Below, one piece after another: positions 44,237-52,604 of a DNA stretch of 64,000 nt (the first letter of the stretch is position 1; each line of letters starts with the position of its first letter). A program made the position numbers and the translations under genes. The notes beneath the pieces were generated by a model that saw only the letters and a program-made list of their open reading frames with translations, searched no databases and was not told the DNA's origin. Origin of the DNA: JBHEBG01 sp046557915 (GTDB lineage Bacteria; Bacteroidota; Bacteroidia; Flavobacteriales; Flavobacteriaceae); assembly GCF_046557915.1 (NCBI RefSeq), contig NZ_JBHEBG010000002.1, positions 496,001-560,000 on the forward strand. Reading direction: 5' to 3'.

Positions 44237-44350
44237 GAATTACATGTACTTAAATGTGTGTTTTGACAACTATTTAAAATAGGTAACCAGAAAAATTTAT
44301 AGTTTAGGATTGTAATTAAAACCCATTTAACGGGGACAAATAACTAAACC

Positions 44351-44686
44351 ATGAAACGCATATTAGTAGATTACAAAAAATTGAGTCATGAGGTAGCTGC
44401 CTTATTGATTGAGACCTATCCACACGGGTATGGCGATGGCGACATTATTGCTTTCAAGAATGCGCAGGGAGAGATCATAGAAACTGTAGAATTAAGAACT
44501 GAAGACACGCTGTATCTTGTTAAGATCAGTAAAAACCTTTCCAATTTCATTGCCAATTTTGAGGATGCTATTGAAAAGGAACTGGAAACCAAATCACCCG
44601 GTATTTTAGAAGAGGTAAATTCGGAAGATGTTGATGCCGCTTTGAATGCCGACCAAGATTTTGACGAGGAAACGGATATGGACTAA
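44351..44686 (+). CDS. Small acidic protein of unknown function
   Basis: A 111-residue soluble protein. The first 75 residues form an alpha/beta unit (RILVDYKKLSHEVAALLIETYP, then GDIIAFKNAQGEIIETVELR), and the tail after residue 80 is strongly acidic with several Asp/Glu runs. It is conserved in flavobacteria to my recollection but unnamed; I see no enzyme motif. It converges with the DinB gene, sharing 4 bases at the stop codons. Confidence 0.8.
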   Translation: MKRILVDYKKLSHEVAALLIETYPHGYGDGDIIAFKNAQGEIIETVELRTEDTLYLVKISKNLSNFIANFEDAIEKELETKSPGILEEVNSEDVDAALNADQDFDEETDMD

Positions 44687-45201
44687 GCCAGATAGCGCTC
44701 CTTCAGTATTTGCACGTGGTGCTCCTGATGCCCGCAAATTACAAAACCCAAACCAGCTACACTCCATTTAAGATTACTGGCAACTCCTTCTCGAGATAGC
44801 TTTGCATCGTCCATCTCCCCAAAAAGGGTTATGCTACAATTTCTTACCTGCACGTACTCCTTCAGCAGCTCTTCCTTACTCTTTTCATTGGCATTAGATT
44901 CCAAAACGTACCCATCTTGCTCAAAACCCGGCAAGGGCGTAGTATCATTTCTAGAAAACCGAAAGGCCCTGAATTGAAAAACACGCTCGGCATCTATGAT
45001 ATGGCTTATTACCTCTGCAAGGGTCCATTTGCCTTCATTATAAGCATATTTTAATTTTTCGTCGGGGGTCTCTTCAATAAGCTTTACAAAATTGTCCTTC
45101 CCATTTTTTAAGGTTTCCATAAGGTCTACATCCCCTAGGACATTAAGGTAAGTGTTGTAGAAAGGCTTCTCGCCAAGATCTTTTAGTTCCGATTTTCTCA
45201 T
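44683..45201 (-). CDS. DinB family protein
   Basis: A 172-residue four-helix DinB-superfamily protein. Candidate metal-binding histidines are in WTLAEVISHIIDAERVF and in ICGHQEHHVQILKERYL. This layout, with HxxxH near the C-terminus, matches the DinB_2 group of predicted metal-dependent hydrolases or transferases. Function unknown. It is about as long as the DinB protein in the his operon but differs in sequence. It follows the Lrp gene after a terminator. Confidence 0.9.
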   Translation of the reverse strand: MRKSELKDLGEKPFYNTYLNVLGDVDLMETLKNGKDNFVKLIEETPDEKLKYAYNEGKWTLAEVISHIIDAERVFQFRAFRFSRNDTTPLPGFEQDGYVLESNANEKSKEELLKEYVQVRNCSITLFGEMDDAKLSREGVASNLKWSVAGLGFVICGHQEHHVQILKERYLA

Positions 45202-45210
45202 AGGTGTAAA

Positions 45211-45242
45211 AATAAAAAATCCCGCACAATAGGTACGGGATT
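45211..45242 (-). terminator. Intrinsic terminator after the Lrp gene
   Basis: On the minus strand AATCCCG, an 11-base loop, CGGGATT, then TTTTATTTTT: a 7-bp stem followed by a T-rich run, between the Lrp and DinB genes. Confidence 0.75.
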
Positions 45243-45264
45243 CGTCAGTTGTATTTTGAAATAC

Positions 45265-45744
45265 TTACATTTCGTTGAATATGGTATGCATAAGCCGCTT
45301 TTTATCGTTTATGCTTTCCTCCAAGGAAATCATGGTCTCTGTTCTACTAATGCCATCTATATCATCTATCTTAAAAATGATATTCTTGGCATGATTGGTA
45401 TCCTTGGCCCTTATTTTACAAAATATGTTGAATTTACCAGTAGTAATATGGGCCACAGTAACGTAGGGTATTTGGTTCAACCTTTCCAAAACAAATTTGG
45501 TCTGATGTGTTTTTTCAAGAAAAATCCCAACATAAGCGATGAACGCGTAACCCAGTTTTACATAATCCAACGTTAGCGAAGACCCTCTGATAATACCAGC
45601 TTCTTCCATTTTTTTTACACGTACATGTACGGTTCCTGCGGATATTAAAAGTTTCTTGGCTATATCTGTAAAAGGTGTTCTGGTATTATCGATTAGCATG
45701 TCCAGAATCTGGTGATCAATCTCGTCTAATTTTACTTTAGTCAT
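45265..45744 (-). CDS. Lrp/AsnC family transcriptional regulator
   Basis: A 159-residue regulator with an N-terminal helix-turn-helix (about 6-65: LDEIDHQILDMLIDNTRTPFTDIAKKL, with the recognition helix in SAGTVHVRVKKMEEAG) and a C-terminal RAM/AsnC ligand domain (about 70-150: FVLERLNQIPYVTVAHITTGKFNI). Such proteins bind DNA as octamers and respond to amino acids. A terminator follows, so it is monocistronic. Target genes are unknown; self-control from the -7 motif region is likely. Confidence 0.94.
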   Translation of the reverse strand: MTKVKLDEIDHQILDMLIDNTRTPFTDIAKKLLISAGTVHVRVKKMEEAGIIRGSSLTLDYVKLGYAFIAYVGIFLEKTHQTKFVLERLNQIPYVTVAHITTGKFNIFCKIRAKDTNHAKNIIFKIDDIDGISRTETMISLEESINDKKRLMHTIFNEM

Positions 45745-45762
45745 TTTTCATATTATTTTGAA

Positions 45763-45770
45763 CAAAAATA
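45763..45770 (-). promoter_or_regulatory. -7 promoter element candidate for the Lrp gene
   Basis: Minus-strand TATTTTTG exactly matches TAnnTTTG, giving a leader of about 13 bases in a very AT-rich gap. Confidence 0.38.
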
Positions 45771-45847
45771 AAAAATTAAGAAATTAAATGTAATAAATAT
45801 TGCTTTTTTTTATCAAAAATGTAAAGAATTAATATTTTAGGCGAATA

Positions 45848-46972
45848 TTAACCAGTTTGCATTAACAATTTTTTAAGTGCACTATTGGCCAACAGCTCAT
45901 CTAATTCATTGTTATTTAAACAGTTATATGTTTTATGACCATAAAAGTCTGTCAAATTCCCTATTTTTTCAATTTTTGGGTCTAGTATTATGTCGGAATT
46001 GCGCAGTACTTCTTTGTACAGAATACCAATACTACTGCCTTTACTATAATCCATATTGAGGGCTTCCGCATTGTGTATAAGGATATCAAAAAACTGTTTA
46101 CTATTTTCGGGAATATTAAAATAGGTCTCCAACTTGTACGACGCAACTTGGTCCGTGGCTATAACTTCCAAAGCGGTTATTAGGGCTGTAAAGATATATT
46201 CCCTTGTTTGTTCTCGTTCATAATCAGAAGGAAAGTGGCCTGCCTCAAAAAGAATGGTTGGGGTGTTCAACATCTGAAAGGTATCTCCAACGCAATTGCT
46301 ATTAAAGGCATCATCATACCTACCCACTTGCCCGGAAATGCGCTTTTGCAGCACTTGGTTCATGGCAACGATCAATTGCATGCTTTGTCCTCTGGTAGCG
46401 GAGACGCTTCGTTCTTTATTATACGCAGGGGCCAAAAAGGAAACTGTAGCCGGGTTTGGACTATCTCCGGTATTAAAGATGGTTCTCTGATCGTGAAGAT
46501 TAAAACAGTAATGGGGTCTAAAAGTGTCGAAAACCTTTCTGAGAAGGTTACTCTCTGGTTGGGTTCTGTGTTGCGCATCCCTATTAAGATCAACGGCATT
46601 GGCATTTACCCGTGTATAAGCAGCCGCTCCATCTGGGTTGAGCATAGGAATAATCATAAGCGTGCATTGGTCCAAGATATTCTTGCCCACCGGGGAGGTT
46701 CCCTGTACAAAGTTTAGCATATCCAAAACGGCTTTAGTGGTGGTAGCCTCGTTACCATGCATCTGAGACCACATCAGCACTTTTCTATCACCTTTCCCAA
46801 TGGTAACAGAATTAATGGGGGCACCCAAGACCGACTTTCCTTCTTCCTTAACCAAAAAAGCCTTGGGTAACTTTTCAAGGAATTTAAGAATATCATGGTT
46901 TATCACGTAACGTCCGTGTACCGACTTTTCCTTAATTACCGAATAATCCACTCCTTGTGGTTCCATAAACAT
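45848..46972 (-). CDS. M14 family zinc carboxypeptidase-like protein
   Basis: A 374-residue metallopeptidase of the M14 group. Zinc ligands: His72 and Glu75 in SQMHGNEATT, and His160 in CFNLHDQR. LNPDGAAAYTRVNANAVDLNRD is a substrate-site segment, and FEAGHFPSDYERE supplies the later Glu. There is no signal peptide, so it is likely cytosolic, in contrast to many secreted M14 enzymes. It may cleave peptides or amide-linked cell-wall fragments; substrate unknown. Two TGTATACA boxes lie about 65-115 bases upstream. Confidence 0.9.
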   Translation of the reverse strand: MFMEPQGVDYSVIKEKSVHGRYVINHDILKFLEKLPKAFLVKEEGKSVLGAPINSVTIGKGDRKVLMWSQMHGNEATTTKAVLDMLNFVQGTSPVGKNILDQCTLMIIPMLNPDGAAAYTRVNANAVDLNRDAQHRTQPESNLLRKVFDTFRPHYCFNLHDQRTIFNTGDSPNPATVSFLAPAYNKERSVSATRGQSMQLIVAMNQVLQKRISGQVGRYDDAFNSNCVGDTFQMLNTPTILFEAGHFPSDYEREQTREYIFTALITALEVIATDQVASYKLETYFNIPENSKQFFDILIHNAEALNMDYSKGSSIGILYKEVLRNSDIILDPKIEKIGNLTDFYGHKTYNCLNNNELDELLANSALKKLLMQTG

Positions 46973-47031
46973 CGCTATAAATCAACGGTAAAAATAACGC
47001 CTATTTAGGTTACAATTGTAGTCAATAAATT

Positions 47032-47088
47032 TACATATGTATACAGTTAAATAAAAATAACCGCTATCGTAAACTACATTTGTATACA
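47032..47088. promoter_or_regulatory. Two operator-like TACATwTGTATACA boxes, 43 bases apart
   Basis: TACATATGTATACA (47032-47045) and TACATTTGTATACA (47075-47088), each containing the perfect palindrome TGTATACA. They are 43 bases apart, near four helical turns, in the same orientation. They lie between the M14 peptidase and the XRE regulator genes. Confidence 0.5.
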
Positions 47089-47152
47089 TTGGCGTTCAAA
47101 ATATAAGTAAAAGTTATCATTATAGTTTAATAGATTAATAAACAATAGGTTA

Positions 47153-47174
47153 TATCATTTTATATAAAGTGATA
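47153..47174. promoter_or_regulatory. 22-bp quasi-palindrome upstream of the XRE gene
   Basis: TATCATTTT, 4-base centre ATAT, AAAGTGATA: eight of nine pairs match. It lies about 58 bases before the XRE -7 element and is a second operator candidate in the same gap. Confidence 0.4.
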
Positions 47175-47231
47175 CTCTTATCTATTTTAAAATAATAATG
47201 TTTTGAAAAGTCTTAACGGTTTACTTTTTAA

Positions 47232-47239
47232 TACATTTG
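47232..47239 (+). promoter_or_regulatory. -7 promoter element candidate for the XRE gene
   Basis: TACATTTG followed by C exactly matches the Bacteroidota -7 element, giving a leader of about 11 bases to the ATG at 47257. TTTG at 47202-47205 is 26 bases upstream, rather far. Confidence 0.45.
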
Positions 47240-47256
47240 CATAGAGATTGATTACA

Positions 47257-47649
47257 ATGGTAAACACTGAAGAATTTGTGGGAAGGTTAGAGCAGATAAT
47301 CCAATACCATGGACTTTCTGCTTCCGCATTTGCCGATAAAATCCGAGTACAACGTTCTAGCATCTCCCATGTCCTTACCGGAAGGAATAAACCTAGCCTA
47401 GAATTTGTAATGAAGGTTGTGCAAGCTTTTCCAGAAGTAAACCTTTACTGGCTTCTAAATGGTAAGGGTGTATTTCCCAGTGAGTCAACGAAACCCTCCT
47501 CCCCGTCCGCCCAACGGGCAACAAAAAATATCTCCAAAAAGATAGTGGCCACATCGGCCGCTCCTACCGCAAAAGAAGAAAAGACCATTGAAAAAATCAT
47601 AATCTTCTACGATGACGGCAGCTTTGAGCCCTATGTGCCAAGAAGGTAG
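47257..47649 (+). CDS. XRE family helix-turn-helix regulator
   Basis: A 130-residue protein. The N-terminal HTH_3 domain (about 3-62) reads FVGRLEQIIQYHGLSASAFADKI with recognition helix in VQRSSISHVLTGRNKPS; the sequence VNLYWLLNGKG ends the domain. A Ser/Pro/Lys-rich linker (about 75-105) and a short conserved C-terminal motif (EKIIIFYDDGSFEPYVPRR) follow. The ATG at 47257 follows a perfect -7 element. Two operator-like features upstream suggest autoregulation. Followed 63 bases later by a lipoprotein gene. Confidence 0.9.
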   Translation: MVNTEEFVGRLEQIIQYHGLSASAFADKIRVQRSSISHVLTGRNKPSLEFVMKVVQAFPEVNLYWLLNGKGVFPSESTKPSSPSAQRATKNISKKIVATSAAPTAKEEKTIEKIIIFYDDGSFEPYVPRR

Positions 47650-47712
47650 GTTATTTTGGATTCTTGTAATTTTTGCCATGGCGGATAAGCGCTAATTTCT
47701 TAATTTGCGGGC

Positions 47713-48093
47713 ATGAAGCTGCAGTTTTTTTTGGGGTACCTCTCGGTACTTTTATTTTTCAGTGCCTGTTATAGCCCCACTCGGGAATGCGATAATTTTA
47801 AAGTTGGGACTTTTACCTTTGATTATGAGATTGAGGGGGAAAAAAAGTCGGGCTCTTTTACCAGAACAGACACGCATAGCGTTGAGTTCTATGATAGTAA
47901 GACCGATAGCGCCACTGTTCGGTGGATAAACGACTGCGAGTTTGTATTGCGCCCTTTGGACAATAGGGCCGCAATTCATTATAAGATAATAGCTACTACT
48001 GAAAATAGTTATACGTTCGAATACAAACGAGCTGTTAAGGACCCTAAAAAAAAGTTGATCGTAAAACGCGGAACCGCCTTTAAAACCGAATAA
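47713..48093 (+). CDS. Small predicted lipoprotein
   Basis: A 126-residue protein whose signal ends LLFFSAC, with Cys19 as the lipid site. The mature part is a small beta-rich domain with conserved Cys26 and Cys78 (RECDNFKVGTFTF, RWINDCEFVLRPLD), which could pair in the periplasm. No enzymatic motif. I reject a topoisomerase label that some databases give to similar proteins. It is 2 bases upstream of the TerC gene, so they form a unit. Confidence 0.82.
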   Translation: MKLQFFLGYLSVLLFFSACYSPTRECDNFKVGTFTFDYEIEGEKKSGSFTRTDTHSVEFYDSKTDSATVRWINDCEFVLRPLDNRAAIHYKIIATTENSYTFEYKRAVKDPKKKLIVKRGTAFKTE

Positions 48094-48095
48094 TT

Positions 48096-48908
48096 ATGTT
48101 TGAAATTTTTGCTAGTCCAGATGCATGGATCGCTTTACTGACCTTAACGTTTTTAGAAATTGTTTTGGGAATAGATAACATTATCTTTATTTCCATAGCG
48201 GCTGGAAAACTTGAGAAAGGTCAGCGTGCAAAAGCAACCAACATAGGATTGGTCCTGGCAATGGCCATGAGAATCATATTACTTTTTGGAATTACATTGC
48301 TGACATCAATGAAAAAACCTTTTTATGTCTTAGATACCGATTGGGTGACCGGTGGTATTAGTGGACAAGGGTTAATTCTATTCGGTGGTGGATTGTTCCT
48401 GCTCTACAAAAGTACCAGGGAAATACACGAGAAAATAGAAGATCGCGGACACGATGAACGAGAAGTAAAGAGTCAGCGCTCCTCATCTATGGCAAATGCC
48501 ATATTACAGATTACGGTTATTAATATTGTTTTTTCCTTCGATTCCATCCTTACGGCAATAGGTATGACCAATGGTATTTCCCCAAATCCTAATGATGCGC
48601 TGGTATTGATGATCGTTGCCGTTGTAATTTCGGTAATCATCATGATGTTATTTGCCAATCCGGTAGGTGAATTTGTAAACAAACACCCATCCATACAGGT
48701 GTTAGGGCTTTCTTTCTTAATTCTGATCGGATTTATGCTGATAGCCGAATCGGCTCACATAAGCCATTTGATTGTGTTCGGAAACGAGGTGGGCACTATC
48801 CCAAAAGGATACCTATACTTCTCCATTGCATTTTCCTTAATGGTAGAATTCTTTGATATGCGGATGCGAAAAAACCGAAAGCCGGCTACGGAGAAAATTG
48901 AAGATTGA
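48096..48908 (+). CDS. TerC family integral membrane protein
   Basis: A 270-residue polytopic protein with about seven membrane helices. The TerC signature is present: FLEIVLGIDNIIFISIAAGKL near the start, with a second charged membrane motif VINIVFSFDSILTAIGM. Acidic residues within membrane helices are conserved across TerC and point to cation binding; members act in manganese export or in loading exported metalloproteins. The specific metal is not shown here. It follows a lipoprotein gene by 2 bases. Confidence 0.94.
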   Translation: MFEIFASPDAWIALLTLTFLEIVLGIDNIIFISIAAGKLEKGQRAKATNIGLVLAMAMRIILLFGITLLTSMKKPFYVLDTDWVTGGISGQGLILFGGGLFLLYKSTREIHEKIEDRGHDEREVKSQRSSSMANAILQITVINIVFSFDSILTAIGMTNGISPNPNDALVLMIVAVVISVIIMMLFANPVGEFVNKHPSIQVLGLSFLILIGFMLIAESAHISHLIVFGNEVGTIPKGYLYFSIAFSLMVEFFDMRMRKNRKPATEKIED

Positions 48909-48926
48909 AGACTTTTGATACACCTA

Positions 48927-49883
48927 TTAATTAGGTCTGTTAAAAGCTATTTTTGGGTTTAACTGCTTTTGTTTCTTAAAGGCCCTTTGTTGTTGTTTTA
49001 CAGTAAGTGTACTGCCATCGGGGCTCCAACCGGGAGGCCCAAAAATGTACATAAGGACATGTGAAAATTTCTTTGCCTTTTTTACATCGTTATAAATGTC
49101 TTTAAACTCGTGCGTAAGTATCACAACGGGGTTATGCGAATCTGGGGCATGGATTACTCCATACTTAACATCTATGTCATCATCCAATTCTTTCCAGGTA
49201 CCAAACATCTTATCAAAAATATTCAGGAATCCCCCATGGTTCTTATCCAAATATTCCACATTCTGGGCATGATGCACCTGATGCATAGTATGGGTATTGA
49301 ATATCTTTTCTATGAAACCCATTTTGGGTATGTATACGGAATGCAACTGAAACTGCCAAAGGGCCTCTATCCCTAGACAGACCACTACCATTTCTGGTGG
49401 AAACCCAATCGCGGGCATCCACATATAAAACAAGGGCTTGTATAAAATGGTAAACCACCCGTTTCTTACAGCGGTTCCCAAGTTAAAATTATCCGACGAG
49501 TGGTGTACTATATGGGCGGCCCAAAGTATGCGCACCTCATGGTTTGCCCTATGGAACCAATAATATGTAAAATCGTCCGCTAGTTGACATAGCAACCAAA
49601 TGTACCAGACATAGCCAAAGGACTCATAGCCCATAATGTTAGTGCGGACGCCATTGACTTCCGGATTGAAAAATTCGAAGGTGAAGTTAAATATAACGAT
49701 GGCCGAAACTACCTTTATCAATGGGGCGATAATGGCAGACCCCAGGCCCATAAATCCACTGGCAAATAGGTCTTTCCATTCGTAAAGATCCTCGTCTCCA
49801 TGCGTTTTACTATAAGTAAGCTCTAAAAGAATAAAGGCAATGAAACAGGGTACTCCGTACACCAGGGGGTTAGTGAAATCCAT
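48927..49883 (-). CDS. Sterol desaturase / fatty acid hydroxylase family protein
   Basis: A 318-residue membrane di-iron enzyme of the fatty acid hydroxylase superfamily. The histidine clusters for two irons are visible: WFHRANHEVRILWAAHIVHHS, then NTHTMHQVHHAQNVEYLDKNHGG. Several membrane segments lie in the first half (about 5-20, 44-70, 95-112). It likely hydroxylates or desaturates a lipid, perhaps an ornithine lipid or fatty acid; I cannot tell which. It converges with TerC across 18 bases. Confidence 0.92.
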   Translation of the reverse strand: MDFTNPLVYGVPCFIAFILLELTYSKTHGDEDLYEWKDLFASGFMGLGSAIIAPLIKVVSAIVIFNFTFEFFNPEVNGVRTNIMGYESFGYVWYIWLLCQLADDFTYYWFHRANHEVRILWAAHIVHHSSDNFNLGTAVRNGWFTILYKPLFYMWMPAIGFPPEMVVVCLGIEALWQFQLHSVYIPKMGFIEKIFNTHTMHQVHHAQNVEYLDKNHGGFLNIFDKMFGTWKELDDDIDVKYGVIHAPDSHNPVVILTHEFKDIYNDVKKAKKFSHVLMYIFGPPGWSPDGSTLTVKQQQRAFKKQKQLNPKIAFNRPN

Positions 49884-49951
49884 TTACAGGGAATTTTGGC
49901 GAATATAGTTATATTTAATCAAGATACGACGATTCAAGAAACACATAATCA

Positions 49952-52579
49952 TTAAAATAAGGTAGGTTGATCGGCATCTTCCCCGTTAGAAACTTCTTTC
50001 CGGTCTTCTGGGGTTACATTTTCCTCATCAACCACTTCGATGTCTTCTGGTTGGTGCATTTCGGGTTCTTCATAAGGCAAAGGCTCCAAAGCATTAATGT
50101 TCTTTACCTTTTCGCTCGTTAGCTGATTACCTAAAGCTTTAATTCCCTTTATGGATATAAAACCCTCTAAGTCAACTATTTGATTTTGTTTTGCATCCTT
50201 GCCGCGTGGTTTTACAAATTCTATTTCGGCCACGGGCCGCCAGTCTGTTGAAACAAGCTCTAAAAACGATTTTGGATGCTCGGAAATGAAAAGTTCTTCT
50301 TTGTTTTCGTTTTCGATCAAAAATCTTTTAATATAATAACGGTCCTTTTCTCCATCATAGTATATAGCGGACAGAGGTTTATTGGGATTCCATTTTTCCA
50401 ATACGATCATATCTTCATCAAAACGCGAAGATAGGTCTGGCGGTACCGTTTTTACCACTCCTTTTTGAGTAACTACCAGCAAGAGGTCGCTTCCCCTAAA
50501 ATCACCCAGCAGATCGCCTCTACCGTCAACATTAAGACGTCTCACAACATCATCGAACCATATTTTTCTAGGTTTCAGGGTAGACACTCCCTTTTCCTTA
50601 AGTTCTATCCTTTTTACGGAATATTTGGTAACCAAATTGCCCTTGGAGGCCCTTCCTTTAATTAAGACATCGGCAAAATCCAAATCCCATTTTAATTTTT
50701 TAATACTACCTACCTGTCGGAGGTTTACGGTTATAACCTCCGCCTCTCCATTTGGATTGGCCGAAAAATAAAACACATCTGTAAGGGGTTTACCATTGGC
50801 CAGATCATAGGGCTTGTCTCTTGTAATTGCGGTTACATTAAAACGTTTTATGTAACTGGGGCCTCCCTTACCATCCTTATAGATCATATTGTATATGGTA
50901 CGCTTATCCTTTTTCTTGAATACCGCAACATGGATAATATTTTTACCTACAAAGGTTTTAGAGTCCACTTTGGTGACCATCATTTTGGCGTCTTTTGTGA
51001 ATACGATGATATCATCTATATCACTGCAATCCGTAACATATTCATCTCGCCTTAGCGAGGTACCCACAAAGCCCTCTTCCCTATTTACATAAAGTTTTGT
51101 GTTTCGGATAACTACCTTGGTGGCCTCAATATCATCAAAGACCCTAATTTCGGATTTTCTTTCCCTTCCTTTCCCGTACTTCTTTTTTAATTCTTTAAAG
51201 TAGTCAATAGCAAAGTCTATAAGATGCTCCAAATTATTCTTTACCTCGGCAATTTTTTCCTCCAAGTTGTCTAGATGCTGCTGTGCCTTGTCCAAGTCAA
51301 ATTTGGAAATACGCTTTATCCTAATTTCGGTAAGCCGGGTAATATCCTCTTGGGTAACGGCTCTTCTTAAGTGCTTGGTGTAAGGTTTTAGGCCTTTGTC
51401 TATAGCATTGATGACGCCTTCCCAAGTCTCTTCCTCCTCAATGTCCCTATATATTCTATTTTCAATAAAAATACGTTCCAAGGAAGCAAAATGCCATTGT
51501 TCTTCCAACTCCTGGAGCAGTATTTCCAATTCTGCCTTTAAAAGTTGTACCGTAAGATCTGCTGAACGCGAAAGCATTTCGGTAACCCCAATAAATAGCG
51601 GCTTGTTATCTTCTATTATACAGCCAAGTGGCGATATGGAAGATTCACAAGCTGTAAATGCATATAGTGCATCTATAGTTTTGTCTGGTGACAAGCCAGA
51701 AGGTAAATGCACCAATATTTCTACTTCCGCTGCGGTGTTGTCCTCTATCTTTTTGATTTTGATCTTGCCCTTGTCATTGGCCTTAAGGATAGAATCTATT
51801 AAGGAGGAGGTATTTGTGCCATAAGGTATTTCATTGATCACCAAGGTGTTTTTATCCAACTGGGATATTCTGGCCCTAACCCTAATCTTACCTCCGCGTA
51901 GACCATCGTTATAATTGCTTACATCAATTATTCCCGAGGTAGGGAAATCTGGGTATATTTTAAATCGCTGTCCCCTAAGGTGTTTAATGGAAGCATCTAT
52001 AAGCTCGTTAAAATTATGCGGCAATATTTTAGTAGAGAGTCCAACAGCGATTCCTTCCGCTCCTTGTGCCAAAAGCAAGGGAAATTTTACAGGAAGGTTT
52101 ACGGGTTCTTTTTTTCTTCCGTCATAAGACTGCTGCCATTCGGTAATCTTGGGGCTAAATGTAACTTCGAGTGCAAATTTCGACAGTCGGGCCTCTATGT
52201 ATCTAGATGCCGCCGCCCTATCACCGGTGAGTATGTTGCCCCAGTTACCCTGGGTATCTATCAAAAGGTCTTTTTGACCAATCTGTACCATGGCATCCGC
52301 AATACTGGCATCGCCATGAGGGTGGTATTGCATGGTATGCCCTACTACGTTTGCCACTTTGTTATACCGACCATCATCCAATTCCTTAAGGGCATGCATA
52401 ATTCTTCGTTGTACGGGCTTAAAACCGTCTTCGATAGCGGGTACGGCACGTTCCAATATTACATAGGAGGCATAATCCAAAAACCAATCCTTGTACATTC
52501 CGGTAACCTTGGTAAGGGTTTCTTGGGAACTATCGTGGTCCTGGTTTAGTGCGTCGTTCAGATCTTCATTCTCTTCCAT
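49952..52579 (-). CDS. parC: DNA topoisomerase IV subunit A
   Basis: Type IIA topoisomerase A subunit, decatenating chromosomes with ParE. The 875-residue protein has the catalytic Tyr127 in AAASRYIEARL, the preceding QGNWGNILTGDRAA, and the HPHGDASIADAMV segment. The C-terminal beta-pinwheel (about 510-830) has degenerate blades and ends with an acidic tail. I call it ParC rather than GyrA because of the adjacent ParE-type subunit and the lack of a clear GyrA box. It starts 26 bases after parE and is cotranscribed. Confidence 0.92.
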   Translation of the reverse strand: MEENEDLNDALNQDHDSSQETLTKVTGMYKDWFLDYASYVILERAVPAIEDGFKPVQRRIMHALKELDDGRYNKVANVVGHTMQYHPHGDASIADAMVQIGQKDLLIDTQGNWGNILTGDRAAASRYIEARLSKFALEVTFSPKITEWQQSYDGRKKEPVNLPVKFPLLLAQGAEGIAVGLSTKILPHNFNELIDASIKHLRGQRFKIYPDFPTSGIIDVSNYNDGLRGGKIRVRARISQLDKNTLVINEIPYGTNTSSLIDSILKANDKGKIKIKKIEDNTAAEVEILVHLPSGLSPDKTIDALYAFTACESSISPLGCIIEDNKPLFIGVTEMLSRSADLTVQLLKAELEILLQELEEQWHFASLERIFIENRIYRDIEEEETWEGVINAIDKGLKPYTKHLRRAVTQEDITRLTEIRIKRISKFDLDKAQQHLDNLEEKIAEVKNNLEHLIDFAIDYFKELKKKYGKGRERKSEIRVFDDIEATKVVIRNTKLYVNREEGFVGTSLRRDEYVTDCSDIDDIIVFTKDAKMMVTKVDSKTFVGKNIIHVAVFKKKDKRTIYNMIYKDGKGGPSYIKRFNVTAITRDKPYDLANGKPLTDVFYFSANPNGEAEVITVNLRQVGSIKKLKWDLDFADVLIKGRASKGNLVTKYSVKRIELKEKGVSTLKPRKIWFDDVVRRLNVDGRGDLLGDFRGSDLLLVVTQKGVVKTVPPDLSSRFDEDMIVLEKWNPNKPLSAIYYDGEKDRYYIKRFLIENENKEELFISEHPKSFLELVSTDWRPVAEIEFVKPRGKDAKQNQIVDLEGFISIKGIKALGNQLTSEKVKNINALEPLPYEEPEMHQPEDIEVVDEENVTPEDRKEVSNGEDADQPTLF

Positions 52580-52604
52580 AAAGAAAGATTCGTATTTATT
52601 TGGT

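Noticed and set aside
46973..47256. tRNA or other structured RNA in the AT-rich gap
   Set aside because: No cloverleaf arms, no GTTCGA-like loop and no strong stem of RNA type; short palindromes fit protein-binding sites better.
47713..48093. Topoisomerase-related label for the small lipoprotein
   Set aside because: No topoisomerase motif is present, and the real topoisomerase IV genes are at 49952-54467.
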